From positions 1 to 64,000 of the forward strand of contig NZ_NRRR01000003.1 in assembly GCF_016583765.1 (NCBI RefSeq): a DNA stretch of 64,000 nucleotides. Direction: 5' to 3'. Under the pieces are notes generated by a model, which did no database searches, had not been told where the DNA came from, and saw nothing but the letters and a program-made list of their open reading frames with translations. The DNA is from Chromatium weissei (GTDB lineage Bacteria; Pseudomonadota; Gammaproteobacteria; Chromatiales; Chromatiaceae). The first letter of the stretch is position 1; each line of letters opens with the position of its first letter. The translations under genes and the position numbers were made by a program. Below are positions 9,322 to 18,382 of the stretch, piece after piece.

Positions 9322-10554
9322 ATGAATGTACGGCGATATCGGGCGCGGGATATGCGGGAAGCACTCCGGCAGGTGCGCGAGCAGCAAGGCGCTGACGCAG
9401 TCATTTTGTCGAGTCGCCGAGTGGATGGTGTATTGGAAGTGGTCGCTGCTTGCGATCCTGCGCTGGCAACCGGTGTGGCTGAATCTTCAGACGATGCCGA
9501 CGTTCCATCGACCTCGCCGACTGCAATTGACCCCGATTTGGCAGCGATGCGCCGCGAGCTGTGCGATTTACGGACGCTGTTGATGCGCCAGCAGGTATGG
9601 AGTGAACAAGATCAATGGATGGCGCAGCATCCACTGGCAGCGGAATGTGTTGAACGGCTGCGCAATTGCGGTTTTCACGAAAAGCTGGCGCGCAGTTTGG
9701 CGAGCAGCATTCAGGAAGATTTAACACCGGAAACGGCGTGGGCACGACTGCGCACACGGCTATCAGCGTCGATCGCAACGGCAACGCCCAGCGTACTGGA
9801 ATGCGGTGGTATGCTCGCTCTGATCGGTCCAACGGGCGTGGGCAAAACGACGACGATTTGTCGGCTGGCGCTGCGACAGATTCGGCGGCTGGGACGTGAC
9901 GCGGTGAGTTTAGTCACGCTCGACCGGCAGCGTGTCGGCGCTTACAAGCAGTTACAAGCGTTCGGGCAAATGGCGGGAATTCCGGTCATGCTGTTGGAAA
10001 GTGAGCGTGATTTGGTGGCGTTGGCAGAACGCGCTGGCGATGGCAAGTTGATTTTGATTGATACCGAGGGGCAGGCAGCGCGAACGGCAGCAGAACGCAA
10101 TTTATTTGCGAAGGTGCGTCATCAGATTGCGTTAGAAACGTGGTTGGTGATTCCGGCAACACATCAAGCAGCCGTTTTGCAGCAGGTGTTACATGCCTTT
10201 CAGGGCAGTCGTCCATCGGCATTGGTTCTGACGAAGGTGGATGAAGCCGAGCAGCTGGGTGAAACTCTGTCAGTGTTGTTGGAACAGCCGCTCGGTCTGG
10301 TGTTTTACAGCGATGGTCAGCGAATTGATGAAGATTTTCATAAGGCAGACACCACTTATCTGATGACGCGGGCGCTGCAAGAGCCGGTGCGACCAGTCGC
10401 GCAGTTGACGACGGAATGGAATGTGCCAGAGCCAATGCCGAGTCGGCGTTCACCGGAGTTGGAACCGTTGTCGAGGCGAGCATCTTTCGTGGCGCAGTCC
10501 CATCCTCCGCGTGAGACGATGGTTTTAGAATCGGTGGTTCCTTTTAGGAAGTAA
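9322..10554 (+). CDS. flhF: Signal-recognition-type GTPase FlhF
   Basis: FlhF is an SRP-family GTPase that places the flagellum at the cell pole. The start at 9322 is set by AGGAG at 9309-9313 and by the family opening MNVRRYRARDMREALRQV; about 410 residues. It has an N-terminal basic domain, an N-like helical region (LRNCGFHEKLARSL) and the G domain: P-loop [36 protein letters not shown]. The G3 box reads DTEG where DTAG is most common. Together with FlhG it indicates controlled polar flagellation. Confidence 0.95.
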   Translation: MNVRRYRARDMREALRQVREQQGADAVILSSRRVDGVLEVVAACDPALATGVAESSDDADVPSTSPTAIDPDLAAMRRELCDLRTLLMRQQVWSEQDQWMAQHPLAAECVERLRNCGFHEKLARSLASSIQEDLTPETAWARLRTRLSASIATATPSVLECGGMLALIGPTGVGKTTTICRLALRQIRRLGRDAVSLVTLDRQRVGAYKQLQAFGQMAGIPVMLLESERDLVALAERAGDGKLILIDTEGQAARTAAERNLFAKVRHQIALETWLVIPATHQAAVLQQVLHAFQGSRPSALVLTKVDEAEQLGETLSVLLEQPLGLVFYSDGQRIDEDFHKADTTYLMTRALQEPVRPVAQLTTEWNVPEPMPSRRSPELEPLSRRASFVAQSHPPRETMVLESVVPFRK

Positions 10555-10558
10555 GTTG

Positions 10559-11392
10559 ATGCAAATACCTATGCGGAGGAACCGACCGCTAAAAACGATT
10601 GCCATTGCGAGCGGCAAGGGTGGTGTCGGCAAAACGAATGTTGCGGTCAATCTCTCGGTATCGCTGGCGCGTCTGGGACGGCGGGTGATGCTGTTTGATG
10701 CTGATCTCGGTCTGGCAAATGCGGATTTATTGCTTGGATTGCGTCCGACGCGAAGTTTGCATGATCTTGTGACCGGTGCGGTGGACACGCTAGAAGATAT
10801 TCTTGTTGAAGGTCCTGACGGTTTGCTGTTGGTACCTTCTGCTTCGGGAATTAGCAATATGGCGAATCTTTCACCTGCTGAACATGCAGGATTGATTCGC
10901 GCATTTAGTACCTATAATCAACCATTAGACGTGCTGGTTGTCGATACTGCGGCAGGGTTGCAGGATTCAGTGACCAGCTTTTGTGTGGCAGTGCAAAATG
11001 TCTCCATCGTGATTTGCGATGAGCCAGCGTCTTTAACGGATGCGTATGCACTGATTAAGGTGTTACATCAGGATCACGGCTTGCGGCGTTTTCGTGTGAT
11101 TGGCAACATGTTACGAACACCTGAAGCAGGACGACGGCTGATGCAAAAATTATCCTCGGTGTGTATGCAATATCTGCCTGATGTGATTCTGGAAGCATCG
11201 GGTATGATTCCGATGGACGATGATTTGCGTCGAGCGGTGCAGCGCCGCGAACCGGTCGTCAGTGTCTTTCCGGGCAGTTTATCGGGGCGCGCTTTGACCG
11301 AGTTAGCCCGTCAAGTTGATCGCTGGACTGTGGCAGAAAATGACACCGGTGGTATCGGCTTTTTCGTTGAACGGATGTTGCAAAGTGCGTGA
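10559..11392 (+). CDS. flhG: MinD-like flagellar number regulator FlhG (FleN)
   Basis: FlhG/FleN is a ParA/MinD ATPase that limits flagellar number, in pseudomonads and vibrios by acting on the FleQ/FlrA regulator. The start at 10559 has AGGAAG 7 bases upstream. The 277 residues show the deviant Walker A SGKGGVGKTNVAVNL, the switch block LFDADLGLANADLLLGL, and VVDTAAGLQDSV. A C-terminal membrane-targeting helix typical of MinD-like proteins is plausible (FFVERML). The stop overlaps the fliA start. Confidence 0.95.
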   Translation: MQIPMRRNRPLKTIAIASGKGGVGKTNVAVNLSVSLARLGRRVMLFDADLGLANADLLLGLRPTRSLHDLVTGAVDTLEDILVEGPDGLLLVPSASGISNMANLSPAEHAGLIRAFSTYNQPLDVLVVDTAAGLQDSVTSFCVAVQNVSIVICDEPASLTDAYALIKVLHQDHGLRRFRVIGNMLRTPEAGRRLMQKLSSVCMQYLPDVILEASGMIPMDDDLRRAVQRREPVVSVFPGSLSGRALTELARQVDRWTVAENDTGGIGFFVERMLQSA

Positions 11393-12147
11393 TGGTTCCG
11401 AACCGTTCCCTACCAGGATATGCCGGTCACACCAATCAATCCGATGAATTGGTGACGGCACATCTTGATCTCGTAAGACGGGTTGCCCATCATTTACTCG
11501 CACGCTTACCGGCATCAGTACAGATTGAAGATTTGGTGCAATCGGGAATGATTGGGTTAATTGAAGCCTCACGTCAGTTTCAATCCGGTCAAGGCGCAAC
11601 CTTCGCAACCTATGCAAGCATTCGTATTCGTGGCGCAATGATTGATGAATTACGTCGTTGCGATTGGACACCGCGCTCGGTTCATCGCAATAGCCGTCGC
11701 ATTACGGAAGCCATTCGGCAAGTAGAAGCGCAAGAAGGGCGAGCAGCACGAGACGCAGAAATTGCTGCTATGTTGCAGGTGAGCATGGATGACTATCATG
11801 CAATGTTGCAGGATTGTGCCGGAACACGAATTTTAGGCTGGGAAGAATTATTTGGCGAAGACGCTGATCCAGATCAACTATTGCCGGGCGATGGACCGAG
11901 TCCAGACACCCAATTCGAACAGGGTCAAATGCAAAATGCGCTGGCACAAGCATTAGCGAGTTTGCCGGAAAAAGAGCGATTGGTATTGTCACTGTATTAC
12001 GATGAAGAATTGAATCTTCGAGAAATTGGTGCCGTTCTTGGTGTTACTGAATCACGAGTGAGCCAGATTCGCAGCCAATCATTACATCGCCTGCGAGTGC
12101 GTATGAATGAGTGGATTCAAAACGCAGCGGGTTCATCATCAATCTAA
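11392..12147 (+). CDS. fliA: RNA polymerase sigma-28 factor FliA
   Basis: FliA directs transcription of late flagellar genes (flagellin, chemotaxis, stators). ATG 11392 overlaps the flhG stop (TGATG); GTG 11389 is an alternative. The ~251 residues contain region 2 (LVRRVAHHLLARLP, IEDLVQSGMIGLIEA, FATYASIRIRGAMIDELR), region 3 and region 4 (LPEKERLVLSLYYDEELNLREIG, VTESRVSQI). Its antagonist FlgM is coded at 22700-23128. Length and motifs are normal. Confidence 0.97.
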   Translation: MVPNRSLPGYAGHTNQSDELVTAHLDLVRRVAHHLLARLPASVQIEDLVQSGMIGLIEASRQFQSGQGATFATYASIRIRGAMIDELRRCDWTPRSVHRNSRRITEAIRQVEAQEGRAARDAEIAAMLQVSMDDYHAMLQDCAGTRILGWEELFGEDADPDQLLPGDGPSPDTQFEQGQMQNALAQALASLPEKERLVLSLYYDEELNLREIGAVLGVTESRVSQIRSQSLHRLRVRMNEWIQNAAGSSSI

Positions 12148-12168
12148 TTCACTCCACTGGGGGTTTAT

Positions 12169-12555
12169 GTGGATACAGGTATGAAAATTCTCATCGTGGA
12201 CGACTTTTCCACTATGAGACGCATTATTAAAAATCTTCTTCGTGAACTGGGTTTTAATAACACGATGGAAGCAGATGATGGCAGCACTGCATTGCCAATG
12301 CTCAAAGGCGGCGGATTTGATTTTCTGGTCACCGACTGGAATATGCCGAATATGGAAGGCATTGATTTATTGCGAGCAGTGCGCGCTGATCCCGCATTAA
12401 AAAATCTGCCTGTTTTAATGGTAACAGCAGAAGCAAAACGCGATCAGATCGTCGAAGCCGCTCAAGCTGGTGTAAATGGCTATATTGTCAAGCCATTCAC
12501 CGCAGAAACGCTAAAAGAAAAGATCGATAAAATCTTTGAACGCATTGATGGTTGA
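12169..12555 (+). CDS. cheY: Chemotaxis response regulator CheY
   Basis: CheY carries the phosphoryl signal from CheA to FliM. The 128-residue single receiver domain has acidic pocket DD (11-12), phosphoacceptor Asp56 in [11 protein letters not shown], Thr in MVTAEAK and the conserved Lys in IVKPFT. GTG 12169 is chosen because GGGGG lies 5 bases upstream; ATG 12181 would give the shorter MKILIVDD form. It follows fliA by 21 bases, so it may share that transcript. A 159-base gap separates it from cheZ. Confidence 0.96.
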   Translation: MDTGMKILIVDDFSTMRRIIKNLLRELGFNNTMEADDGSTALPMLKGGGFDFLVTDWNMPNMEGIDLLRAVRADPALKNLPVLMVTAEAKRDQIVEAAQAGVNGYIVKPFTAETLKEKIDKIFERIDG

Positions 12556-12714
12556 AAACAGGATTGCGTCTTTAAGCGATTGACTTTGTTGGTTATTACA
12601 CATCAATTTAGATGGTGTTATTCAATGAGAATTTCGACCATCGCTATTGAGAATGTAAACGCCATAACTTTGATTCCTGCCGCGTTATCAACGGTGTTCG
12701 CCTGAGAATCGTCG

Positions 12715-13473
12715 ATGGATAATGATGAAGAAAATCTAGTTTTCCAATTGCAGTTAGCGCGACAGTTGGTTGAACATCTGGAAGCAGGCAATTCAAACGA
12801 CGCAGCTAATGTGATTCGTCAATTGCGCATTCCGTATGAGCGAGAGTTGTTTGATGAACTCGGTAAATTGACGCGTGATCTACACGAAGCATTAAATAGT
12901 TTTCGCGGAGATTCTCGTTTAAGTGAATTAACTCGTGACGAAATTCCCGATGCAAAGGAACGTCTCAATTATGTTGTGACCATGACCGAGCAGGCGACAC
13001 ATCGCACGCTTAATGCACTTGATGAAGCCATGCCTGTTGCCGAATCGCTTCATGAACGTTCTCAGCAATTAGTTGGTCATTGGCAACGCTTTCGCCGCCG
13101 CGAGCTTTCAGTTGAAGAATTCCGCGAATTTGCACGGGCGCTAGACGTGTTCTTTGACGCAGTTGGTGAAGACACCGAGCGTTTAAGAAATCTCATGTCG
13201 GAAGTGATGATGGCGCAGGATTTTCAAGACCTGACCGGACAAATTATTCGACGGGTAATTCGTTTGGTGCATGAGGTTGAAGAAAACTTGGTTGGATTGA
13301 TTCGCCTGTCAAGTGCGCGCATGGACACCAAGGCAACGAAATCGGTTGTCACGCATGATGCGGAGGTCGCCAGTAGTCACGGACCAATCGTTCCTAACAC
13401 CCACGATGTCACGGCAGATGTGGTCAGCGGACAAGATGATGTCGATGCGCTGCTGTCTAGTCTGGGTTTTTAA
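12715..13473 (+). CDS. cheZ: CheY-P phosphatase CheZ
   Basis: CheZ dephosphorylates CheY-P and ends the signal. The 252-residue helical protein contains the catalytic segment AQDFQDLTGQ with Asp172 and Gln176 (equivalents of E. coli Asp143 and Gln147). The C terminus ends in DVDALLSSLGF, the CheY-tethering helix, joined by a flexible Thr/Val/His-rich linker. The helix resembles the FliM N terminus. Neighbours cheY and cheA support the call. Confidence 0.96.
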   Translation: MDNDEENLVFQLQLARQLVEHLEAGNSNDAANVIRQLRIPYERELFDELGKLTRDLHEALNSFRGDSRLSELTRDEIPDAKERLNYVVTMTEQATHRTLNALDEAMPVAESLHERSQQLVGHWQRFRRRELSVEEFREFARALDVFFDAVGEDTERLRNLMSEVMMAQDFQDLTGQIIRRVIRLVHEVEENLVGLIRLSSARMDTKATKSVVTHDAEVASSHGPIVPNTHDVTADVVSGQDDVDALLSSLGF

Positions 13474-13498
13474 GTTCACTGCTAGCAGGTGATTTTGC

Positions 13499-15607
13499 AT
13501 GGCAATCGATCCGCAAGACGAAATTCTTCAGGATTTTCTGGTTGAGGCTGGAGAACTGCTCGAAGCCCTGAATGAACAATTGATCGACTTGGAGCAAAAT
13601 CCCGAAGACCGCGATCTTCTCAACGCGGTGTTCCGTAGCTTCCACACCATCAAGGGCGGCGCTGGTTTTCTCAATCTCAATGCGCTGGTGGTGGTGTGTC
13701 ACCATGCCGAAGACGTGTTCAATTTGCTGCGCAACAATCAGCGCAAAATTGAACCGTTTTTAATGGATACGGTGTTGCGCGTTCTCGATGTGCTCAACGT
13801 CATGTTTGGTGATTTGAAATCCGGTCATGAGCCGGAACCAGCGCCAGACAAACTCATCGAAGACTTGGCGCGTTTGGCCGTTCCCGGAGATGTCGCTCCA
13901 CCATCACGTCCAACCACTCCGCCACCGGTGGCAACGGCAAAACCAGCGCCACCGCCGCCTGCAGTCACTGCTTCGACCTCCGCTGCTTCCACACCAAATG
14001 GCGTGGGCGCGATCGATGACATCACTCAGGAAGAATTTGAATCACTGCTCGATATGATGTCGAGTACAGATGCGCCGGTCGCCGCTGCACCAGCGCCAGT
14101 TTCAGCACCCAAAGCACCGGCAGCATCCCTTCCCGAATCAGACGATTTAATTACCGCAGAAGAATTTGATGCGCTGCTCGATCAATTGCAGGGCAATAAA
14201 AAAGTGCCCGCAACCAGCATCGAAGAAGCCGCGCCCATTGCTAAACCGGCTTCTGCGCCAGCAGCTCCGCCACCCCCACCCATTGCCGCAGCCAATTTAA
14301 GCGAAGGATCAACCAATTCTGGCGAACGCGATGACGCGGGCGGCAGCACTGCATCGAAAACACCACGCACACCTGCTGCGAACACTGGCGCAGAAACTTC
14401 GGTGCGCGTGGATACGCAACGCCTTGATGAAATTATGAATTTGGTTGGCGAGTTGGTATTGGTACGCAATCGCATGACGATGTTGCGCACGCGCACGATG
14501 GATGACGAACTCGGCAAGGCGATTGGCGCATTGGCGCTGGTGACTGCTGATCTGCAAACGGCGGTGATGAAAACGCGAATGCAGCCGATCAAAAAGGTAT
14601 TCAGTCGTTTTCCGCGAGTGGTGCGCGATTTGGCGCGCAGTCTCGGCAAGGAAATTGATCTGGAAATCTTCGGCGAAGAGACGGATTTAGATAAGAATTT
14701 GGTGGAGGCGCTGGCCGATCCGCTGGTGCATTTAATTCGCAATGCAGTTGATCACGGCGTGGAAATGCCAGCTGTTCGTGAAGCGAATGGCAAACCGCGC
14801 AAAGGCACGGTGATTCTCGGTGCGGCGCAGGAAGGCGATCATATTTCGCTGATTATTCAGGATGATGGGCGCGGCATGGACCCAGTCGTGTTGCGGCGCA
14901 AAGCGGTGGAAAAAGGATTGTTAGAGCCGTCGATGGCGGAACGCTTATCGGATCGTGATTCGTTCAATCTCATTTTCCTCGCGGGCTTATCGACCAAAGA
15001 AGAGATTTCCGATGTATCCGGGCGCGGCGTGGGCATGGATGTCGTGAAAACGCGCATTGCCCAGCTCAACGGCACGATTGAAATTGATTCGACCATTGGG
15101 CGCGGCACTAAATTATTGGTTAAGTTGCCGTTAACTTTGGCGATTTTACCGGCGTTGATGGTGATTTTGGACGGGCGGCAGTTTGCGATTCCGCTGGCCT
15201 CCGTGTCGGAAATTCTCGATCTCGATTTAACTCGCAGCCATTTTGTTGACGATCAAGAGGCGATCATGGTGCGCGGTCATGCGTTGCCGCTGTATTACAT
15301 CGGGCGCTGGCTGCATCCGGGACGTTTAATCGAACCCAAAGCAGAAGCGCATGTCGTGGTTGTTCACGTGGCGCAGCGCAAAGTTGGCTTGGTTGTAGAC
15401 GGTTTAGTCGGTCAGGAAGAGGTGGTCATCAAACCACTCGGTCGTGGTTTGCAAGGCGTACCGGGATTGGCAGGAGCGACGATCACGGGTGACGGCGGCA
15501 TCGCGTTGATTATTGATGTTCCCGAATTGCTGCGGCTGATGGGACGTCCGGGATATGGTGGACGTGGTTCACGTGCTGCCCGTTCGGTCGTGGGAGCAGG
15601 GGTTTAA
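13499..15607 (+). CDS. cheA: Chemotaxis histidine kinase CheA
   Basis: CheA autophosphorylates and passes phosphate to CheY and CheB. ATG 13499 follows AGGTGA. Domains in the 702 residues: Hpt (1-105) with His49 in RSFHTIKGG; a Pro/Ala-rich linker (about 110-300) holding two FliM-like helices, DITQEEFESLLDMM (174-187) and LITAEEFDALLDQLQG (218-232); dimerisation (about 301-365); HATPase with N box HLIRNAVDHG and G boxes DDGRGMD and GRGVGMD; and a C-terminal CheW-like domain. No folded E. coli-type P2 domain is visible. It is G+C-rich compared with cheZ. Confidence 0.96.
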   Translation: MAIDPQDEILQDFLVEAGELLEALNEQLIDLEQNPEDRDLLNAVFRSFHTIKGGAGFLNLNALVVVCHHAEDVFNLLRNNQRKIEPFLMDTVLRVLDVLNVMFGDLKSGHEPEPAPDKLIEDLARLAVPGDVAPPSRPTTPPPVATAKPAPPPPAVTASTSAASTPNGVGAIDDITQEEFESLLDMMSSTDAPVAAAPAPVSAPKAPAASLPESDDLITAEEFDALLDQLQGNKKVPATSIEEAAPIAKPASAPAAPPPPPIAAANLSEGSTNSGERDDAGGSTASKTPRTPAANTGAETSVRVDTQRLDEIMNLVGELVLVRNRMTMLRTRTMDDELGKAIGALALVTADLQTAVMKTRMQPIKKVFSRFPRVVRDLARSLGKEIDLEIFGEETDLDKNLVEALADPLVHLIRNAVDHGVEMPAVREANGKPRKGTVILGAAQEGDHISLIIQDDGRGMDPVVLRRKAVEKGLLEPSMAERLSDRDSFNLIFLAGLSTKEEISDVSGRGVGMDVVKTRIAQLNGTIEIDSTIGRGTKLLVKLPLTLAILPALMVILDGRQFAIPLASVSEILDLDLTRSHFVDDQEAIMVRGHALPLYYIGRWLHPGRLIEPKAEAHVVVVHVAQRKVGLVVDGLVGQEEVVIKPLGRGLQGVPGLAGATITGDGGIALIIDVPELLRLMGRPGYGGRGSRAARSVVGAGV

Positions 15608-15610
15608 ATC

Positions 15611-16687
15611 ATGGCGTTACGAGTCGTTGTCGTTGATGATTCTGGTTTTTTTCGCAGACGCATCGTCGAAATTCTCAATGCAGACATCGGCATCGAAGTC
15701 GTCGGCACGGCAGCAAACGGGTTAGAAGGCATTGAAGTTGTTAAGCGTCTCGATCCCGATGTTGTCACGATGGATATTGAAATGCCGGTGATGGACGGCA
15801 TCACTGCTGTGCGCCGCATCATGGCGGAGTCGCCGCGTCCCGTGCTGATGTTTTCTACGCTCACGACCGAGGGCGCAAAGGCCACGTTGGATGCGTTGGA
15901 TGCTGGCGCGATGGATTTCATGCCGAAGCGCTTCAGTGAAATTGCCAAGGACGAAGATGCGGCCAAGGTCATGTTGCGGCGGCGCGTGCGGGCGCTGGCA
16001 CGCAGTCGCATTCCGCATGTCGTGCGGCCAATGGTGACGCGGGAGCGTGGCGTTGCGACGGCTGAAATTGATACTGCAACCTTGCCACGTGCGCCGGTCA
16101 GTTCGACCCCGCTACATTCACTGCGCGCCGTGCTCATCGGCACTTCCACTGGCGGCCCAGTGGCATTGCAGGACGTGTTGAAGGGATTGCCTAAAAATTT
16201 TCCGTTACCGATCATCTTGGTTCAACACATGCCGGCGAGTTTTACGCCCGCATTTGCTCAGCGACTCAATAATTTATGTGAAATTGAAGTGCGCGAAGCG
16301 ACAACTGGCGATGTGTTACAACCCGGCTGCGCGCTGCTCGCGCCAGGTGGTCAGCAAATGATTTTAGAAGGCAGCGGTACACAGACGCGCATTCGTATTC
16401 AAGACAGTCCACCGGGAACGATTTATAAACCCAGCGTCGACATTACGTTTCAGTCGGCAGTGACGGCGCTGAAAGGACAGGTTCTCGCGGTGGTGCTCAC
16501 CGGAATGGGCGCGGATGGACGCGAGGGAACACGGGCACTGCGCGAACAGGGTGCGCATGTGTGGGCGCAGGATGCTGCAAGTTGTGTGGTTTTCGGAATG
16601 CCAGCCGCAGTGATTGAAGCCGGACTTGCTGATCATATTCTGGCACTGAAAGATGTGGGACCAGCATTGATTAAGAGTTTCTGCTGA
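15611..16687 (+). CDS. cheB: Chemoreceptor methylesterase/deamidase CheB
   Basis: CheB removes methyl groups from chemoreceptors and gives adaptation. The 358 residues begin with a receiver domain (VVVVDDSGFFRR, phosphoacceptor Asp55 in VTMDIEMPVMDG), then a linker, then the esterase domain with the catalytic triad visible: Ser in GTSTGGPVAL, His in QHMPASFTP, Asp in GMGADGREG. It follows cheA by 3 bases and precedes motA by 1 base. Its methylating partner CheR is far away at 48348-49157. Confidence 0.96.
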   Translation: MALRVVVVDDSGFFRRRIVEILNADIGIEVVGTAANGLEGIEVVKRLDPDVVTMDIEMPVMDGITAVRRIMAESPRPVLMFSTLTTEGAKATLDALDAGAMDFMPKRFSEIAKDEDAAKVMLRRRVRALARSRIPHVVRPMVTRERGVATAEIDTATLPRAPVSSTPLHSLRAVLIGTSTGGPVALQDVLKGLPKNFPLPIILVQHMPASFTPAFAQRLNNLCEIEVREATTGDVLQPGCALLAPGGQQMILEGSGTQTRIRIQDSPPGTIYKPSVDITFQSAVTALKGQVLAVVLTGMGADGREGTRALREQGAHVWAQDAASCVVFGMPAAVIEAGLADHILALKDVGPALIKSFC

Positions 16688-16688
16688 A

Positions 16689-17435
16689 ATGGACATTCTG
16701 AGTTTGATTGGAATTGCGCTCGGTCTGTTCGCCATTCTCGGCGGAGCAGTGGCGAAAGGCAGCAGTCTTGGTGCACTTTGGAATATCGCGGCATTTGTCA
16801 TTGTCATTATTGGCACGCTGGCTGCGACGCTGGTACAAACACGTAAGCCCGCGTTTTTACACGCCTTTAGAATCGTATCCTGGGTTTTCGTGCCACCCAA
16901 ACTCGATCCACGGCAAACCCTCGAACGCATTGTGGAATGGTCGCAGGTCTCACGCAAAGAAGGCCTGCTGGGTTTAGAAGATTTTTCGGATATCGAAACT
17001 GATCCATTTATTCGCAAGGGACTACAATTATTAGTTGATGGCACCGAGCCACTCGTTTTGCGTCAGATTCTGGAAGCGGATTTTGAAAATCGTGAAGCCT
17101 TTGATTTACAAGGCGCAAAAGTATTTGAAAGCATGGGTATTTATTCGCCAACGCTCGGTATTATCGGCGCAGTCATGGGATTGATGGCAGTGATGCAAAA
17201 TCTGGCTGATCCCGGCAAACTCGGTCACGGTATTGCGGCCGCATTTGTGGCGACTATTTACGGTGTTGGTTTAGCGAATCTTTTATTTTTACCGATTGCG
17301 ACAAAACTCAAAAGTATTATTCAAACACGAATTAACTACGAAACGATGTTATTAGAAGGTTTGGTATCAATTGCTGAAGGTGAAAATCCACGTCATATTG
17401 AAAATAAACTGAATGGTTTTGTTCAAGGTCAATAG
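16689..17435 (+). CDS. motA: Flagellar stator protein MotA (MotC/PomA type)
   Basis: MotA forms the ion-driven stator with MotB. The 248 residues show four membrane segments (about 3-20, 30-48, 150-172, 182-205), the cytoplasmic loop between the second and third, and conserved GIIGAVMGLMAVMQNL and GIAAAFVATIYGVGLANLLF. Length (~250) fits the PomA/MotC class rather than the ~295-residue E. coli MotA. The coupling ion cannot be told from sequence alone. motB begins 6 bases later. Confidence 0.93.
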   Translation: MDILSLIGIALGLFAILGGAVAKGSSLGALWNIAAFVIVIIGTLAATLVQTRKPAFLHAFRIVSWVFVPPKLDPRQTLERIVEWSQVSRKEGLLGLEDFSDIETDPFIRKGLQLLVDGTEPLVLRQILEADFENREAFDLQGAKVFESMGIYSPTLGIIGAVMGLMAVMQNLADPGKLGHGIAAAFVATIYGVGLANLLFLPIATKLKSIIQTRINYETMLLEGLVSIAEGENPRHIENKLNGFVQGQ

Positions 17436-17441
17436 ATCATC

Positions 17442-18317
17442 ATGGCTCACAAACATCGTTGCGAAGAACACACCAATCATGAAGCTTGGGCAATTCCTTA
17501 TGGCGATCTCATTACACTGTTACTCGCTTTTTTTGTCGTGATGTATGCGGTTTCTGTCGTTGATGCGGGTAAATATCGTGTTCTATCGAATTCACTGGTA
17601 GAAGCCTTTGGTTCACAAACACCGCTTGATCCAATTCAAATTGGTGATCCCAGTTTGGCATCAAATCTAGCAGCAGATAACGTTAAACGCTTATTAGTAC
17701 CAATAGAAAATGCAACTTCACCAACCGATGTTGCGGTTGAAAACACACTTGAAACAGTTGATAACGCCGAACGTGCACGCATTCTAAAAGAAGTTAAGGA
17801 AATGTCGCAGGAAATTGAATCATCGCTGGGTGGTTTAATCAATGACGACAAGATACAGGTAACACGTAAAGCCTATTGGCTCGAAATCACAATTAATTCT
17901 AGTCTTCTATTTTCTAGTGGCTCGGCAACATTAGAAACGGCAGCAAAACCAGCATTAGAAAATGTTGCTGCAATTCTTTCTAAACGTAATGCACGTATTC
18001 ACGTTGAAGGTCACACAGACAATTTACCGATTAAAAATCCAATTTATCCATCGAATTGGGAGCTGTCATCCGGTCGTGCGGCAACTGTCGTCAACTTATT
18101 CTCTCAAAATGGTGTGAATCCCGAGCGAATGGTGGCAATTGGTTATGCTGAATTTCAGCCAGTTGCTGAAAACGATAGCGATACTGGACGTGCACAAAAT
18201 CGGCGGGTATCAATTATTGTGTTACCTGCGCCATTGCAAGTGACATCCGAAACTAAAATAGAACCTGAACGACTGCGTAGTGATTATTATGAATCTGATG
18301 TCGGTCAAATTCGTTGA
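17442..18317 (+). CDS. motB: Flagellar stator protein MotB (MotD type)
   Basis: MotB anchors the stator to peptidoglycan. One membrane helix (about 20-40) carries the ion-binding Asp22 in PYGDLITLLLAFFVVMYA. A helical linker leads to an OmpA-like domain (about 160-265) with LLFSSGSATLE, HVEGHTDNLPI, NWELSSGRAATVV and GRAQNRRVSI. The 291 residues are normal. In Pseudomonas and Vibrio relatives parC and parP usually sit between motD and cheW; here there is only a 65-base gap. Confidence 0.94.
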   Translation: MAHKHRCEEHTNHEAWAIPYGDLITLLLAFFVVMYAVSVVDAGKYRVLSNSLVEAFGSQTPLDPIQIGDPSLASNLAADNVKRLLVPIENATSPTDVAVENTLETVDNAERARILKEVKEMSQEIESSLGGLINDDKIQVTRKAYWLEITINSSLLFSSGSATLETAAKPALENVAAILSKRNARIHVEGHTDNLPIKNPIYPSNWELSSGRAATVVNLFSQNGVNPERMVAIGYAEFQPVAENDSDTGRAQNRRVSIIVLPAPLQVTSETKIEPERLRSDYYESDVGQIR

Positions 18318-18382
18318 GCATGAATTGTCATTACCATTATTCAAAAATAGCTTTTTAATCATCTTTTAAGGATGTTCTCGTA

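Noticed and set aside
12650-12700. Sigma-28-like TAAAC...GCCGCGTTA before cheZ
   Set aside because: The spacing is about 4 bases too long and the -10 box is poor.
14182-14742. 186-codon minus-strand frame inside cheA
   Set aside because: Shadow of the G+C-rich cheA linker and kinase region; no family features.
16364-17044. 226-codon minus-strand frame across the cheB/motA junction
   Set aside because: It lies opposite two well-supported genes with intact motifs; its protein is low-complexity Ser/Arg-rich without recognisable domains.
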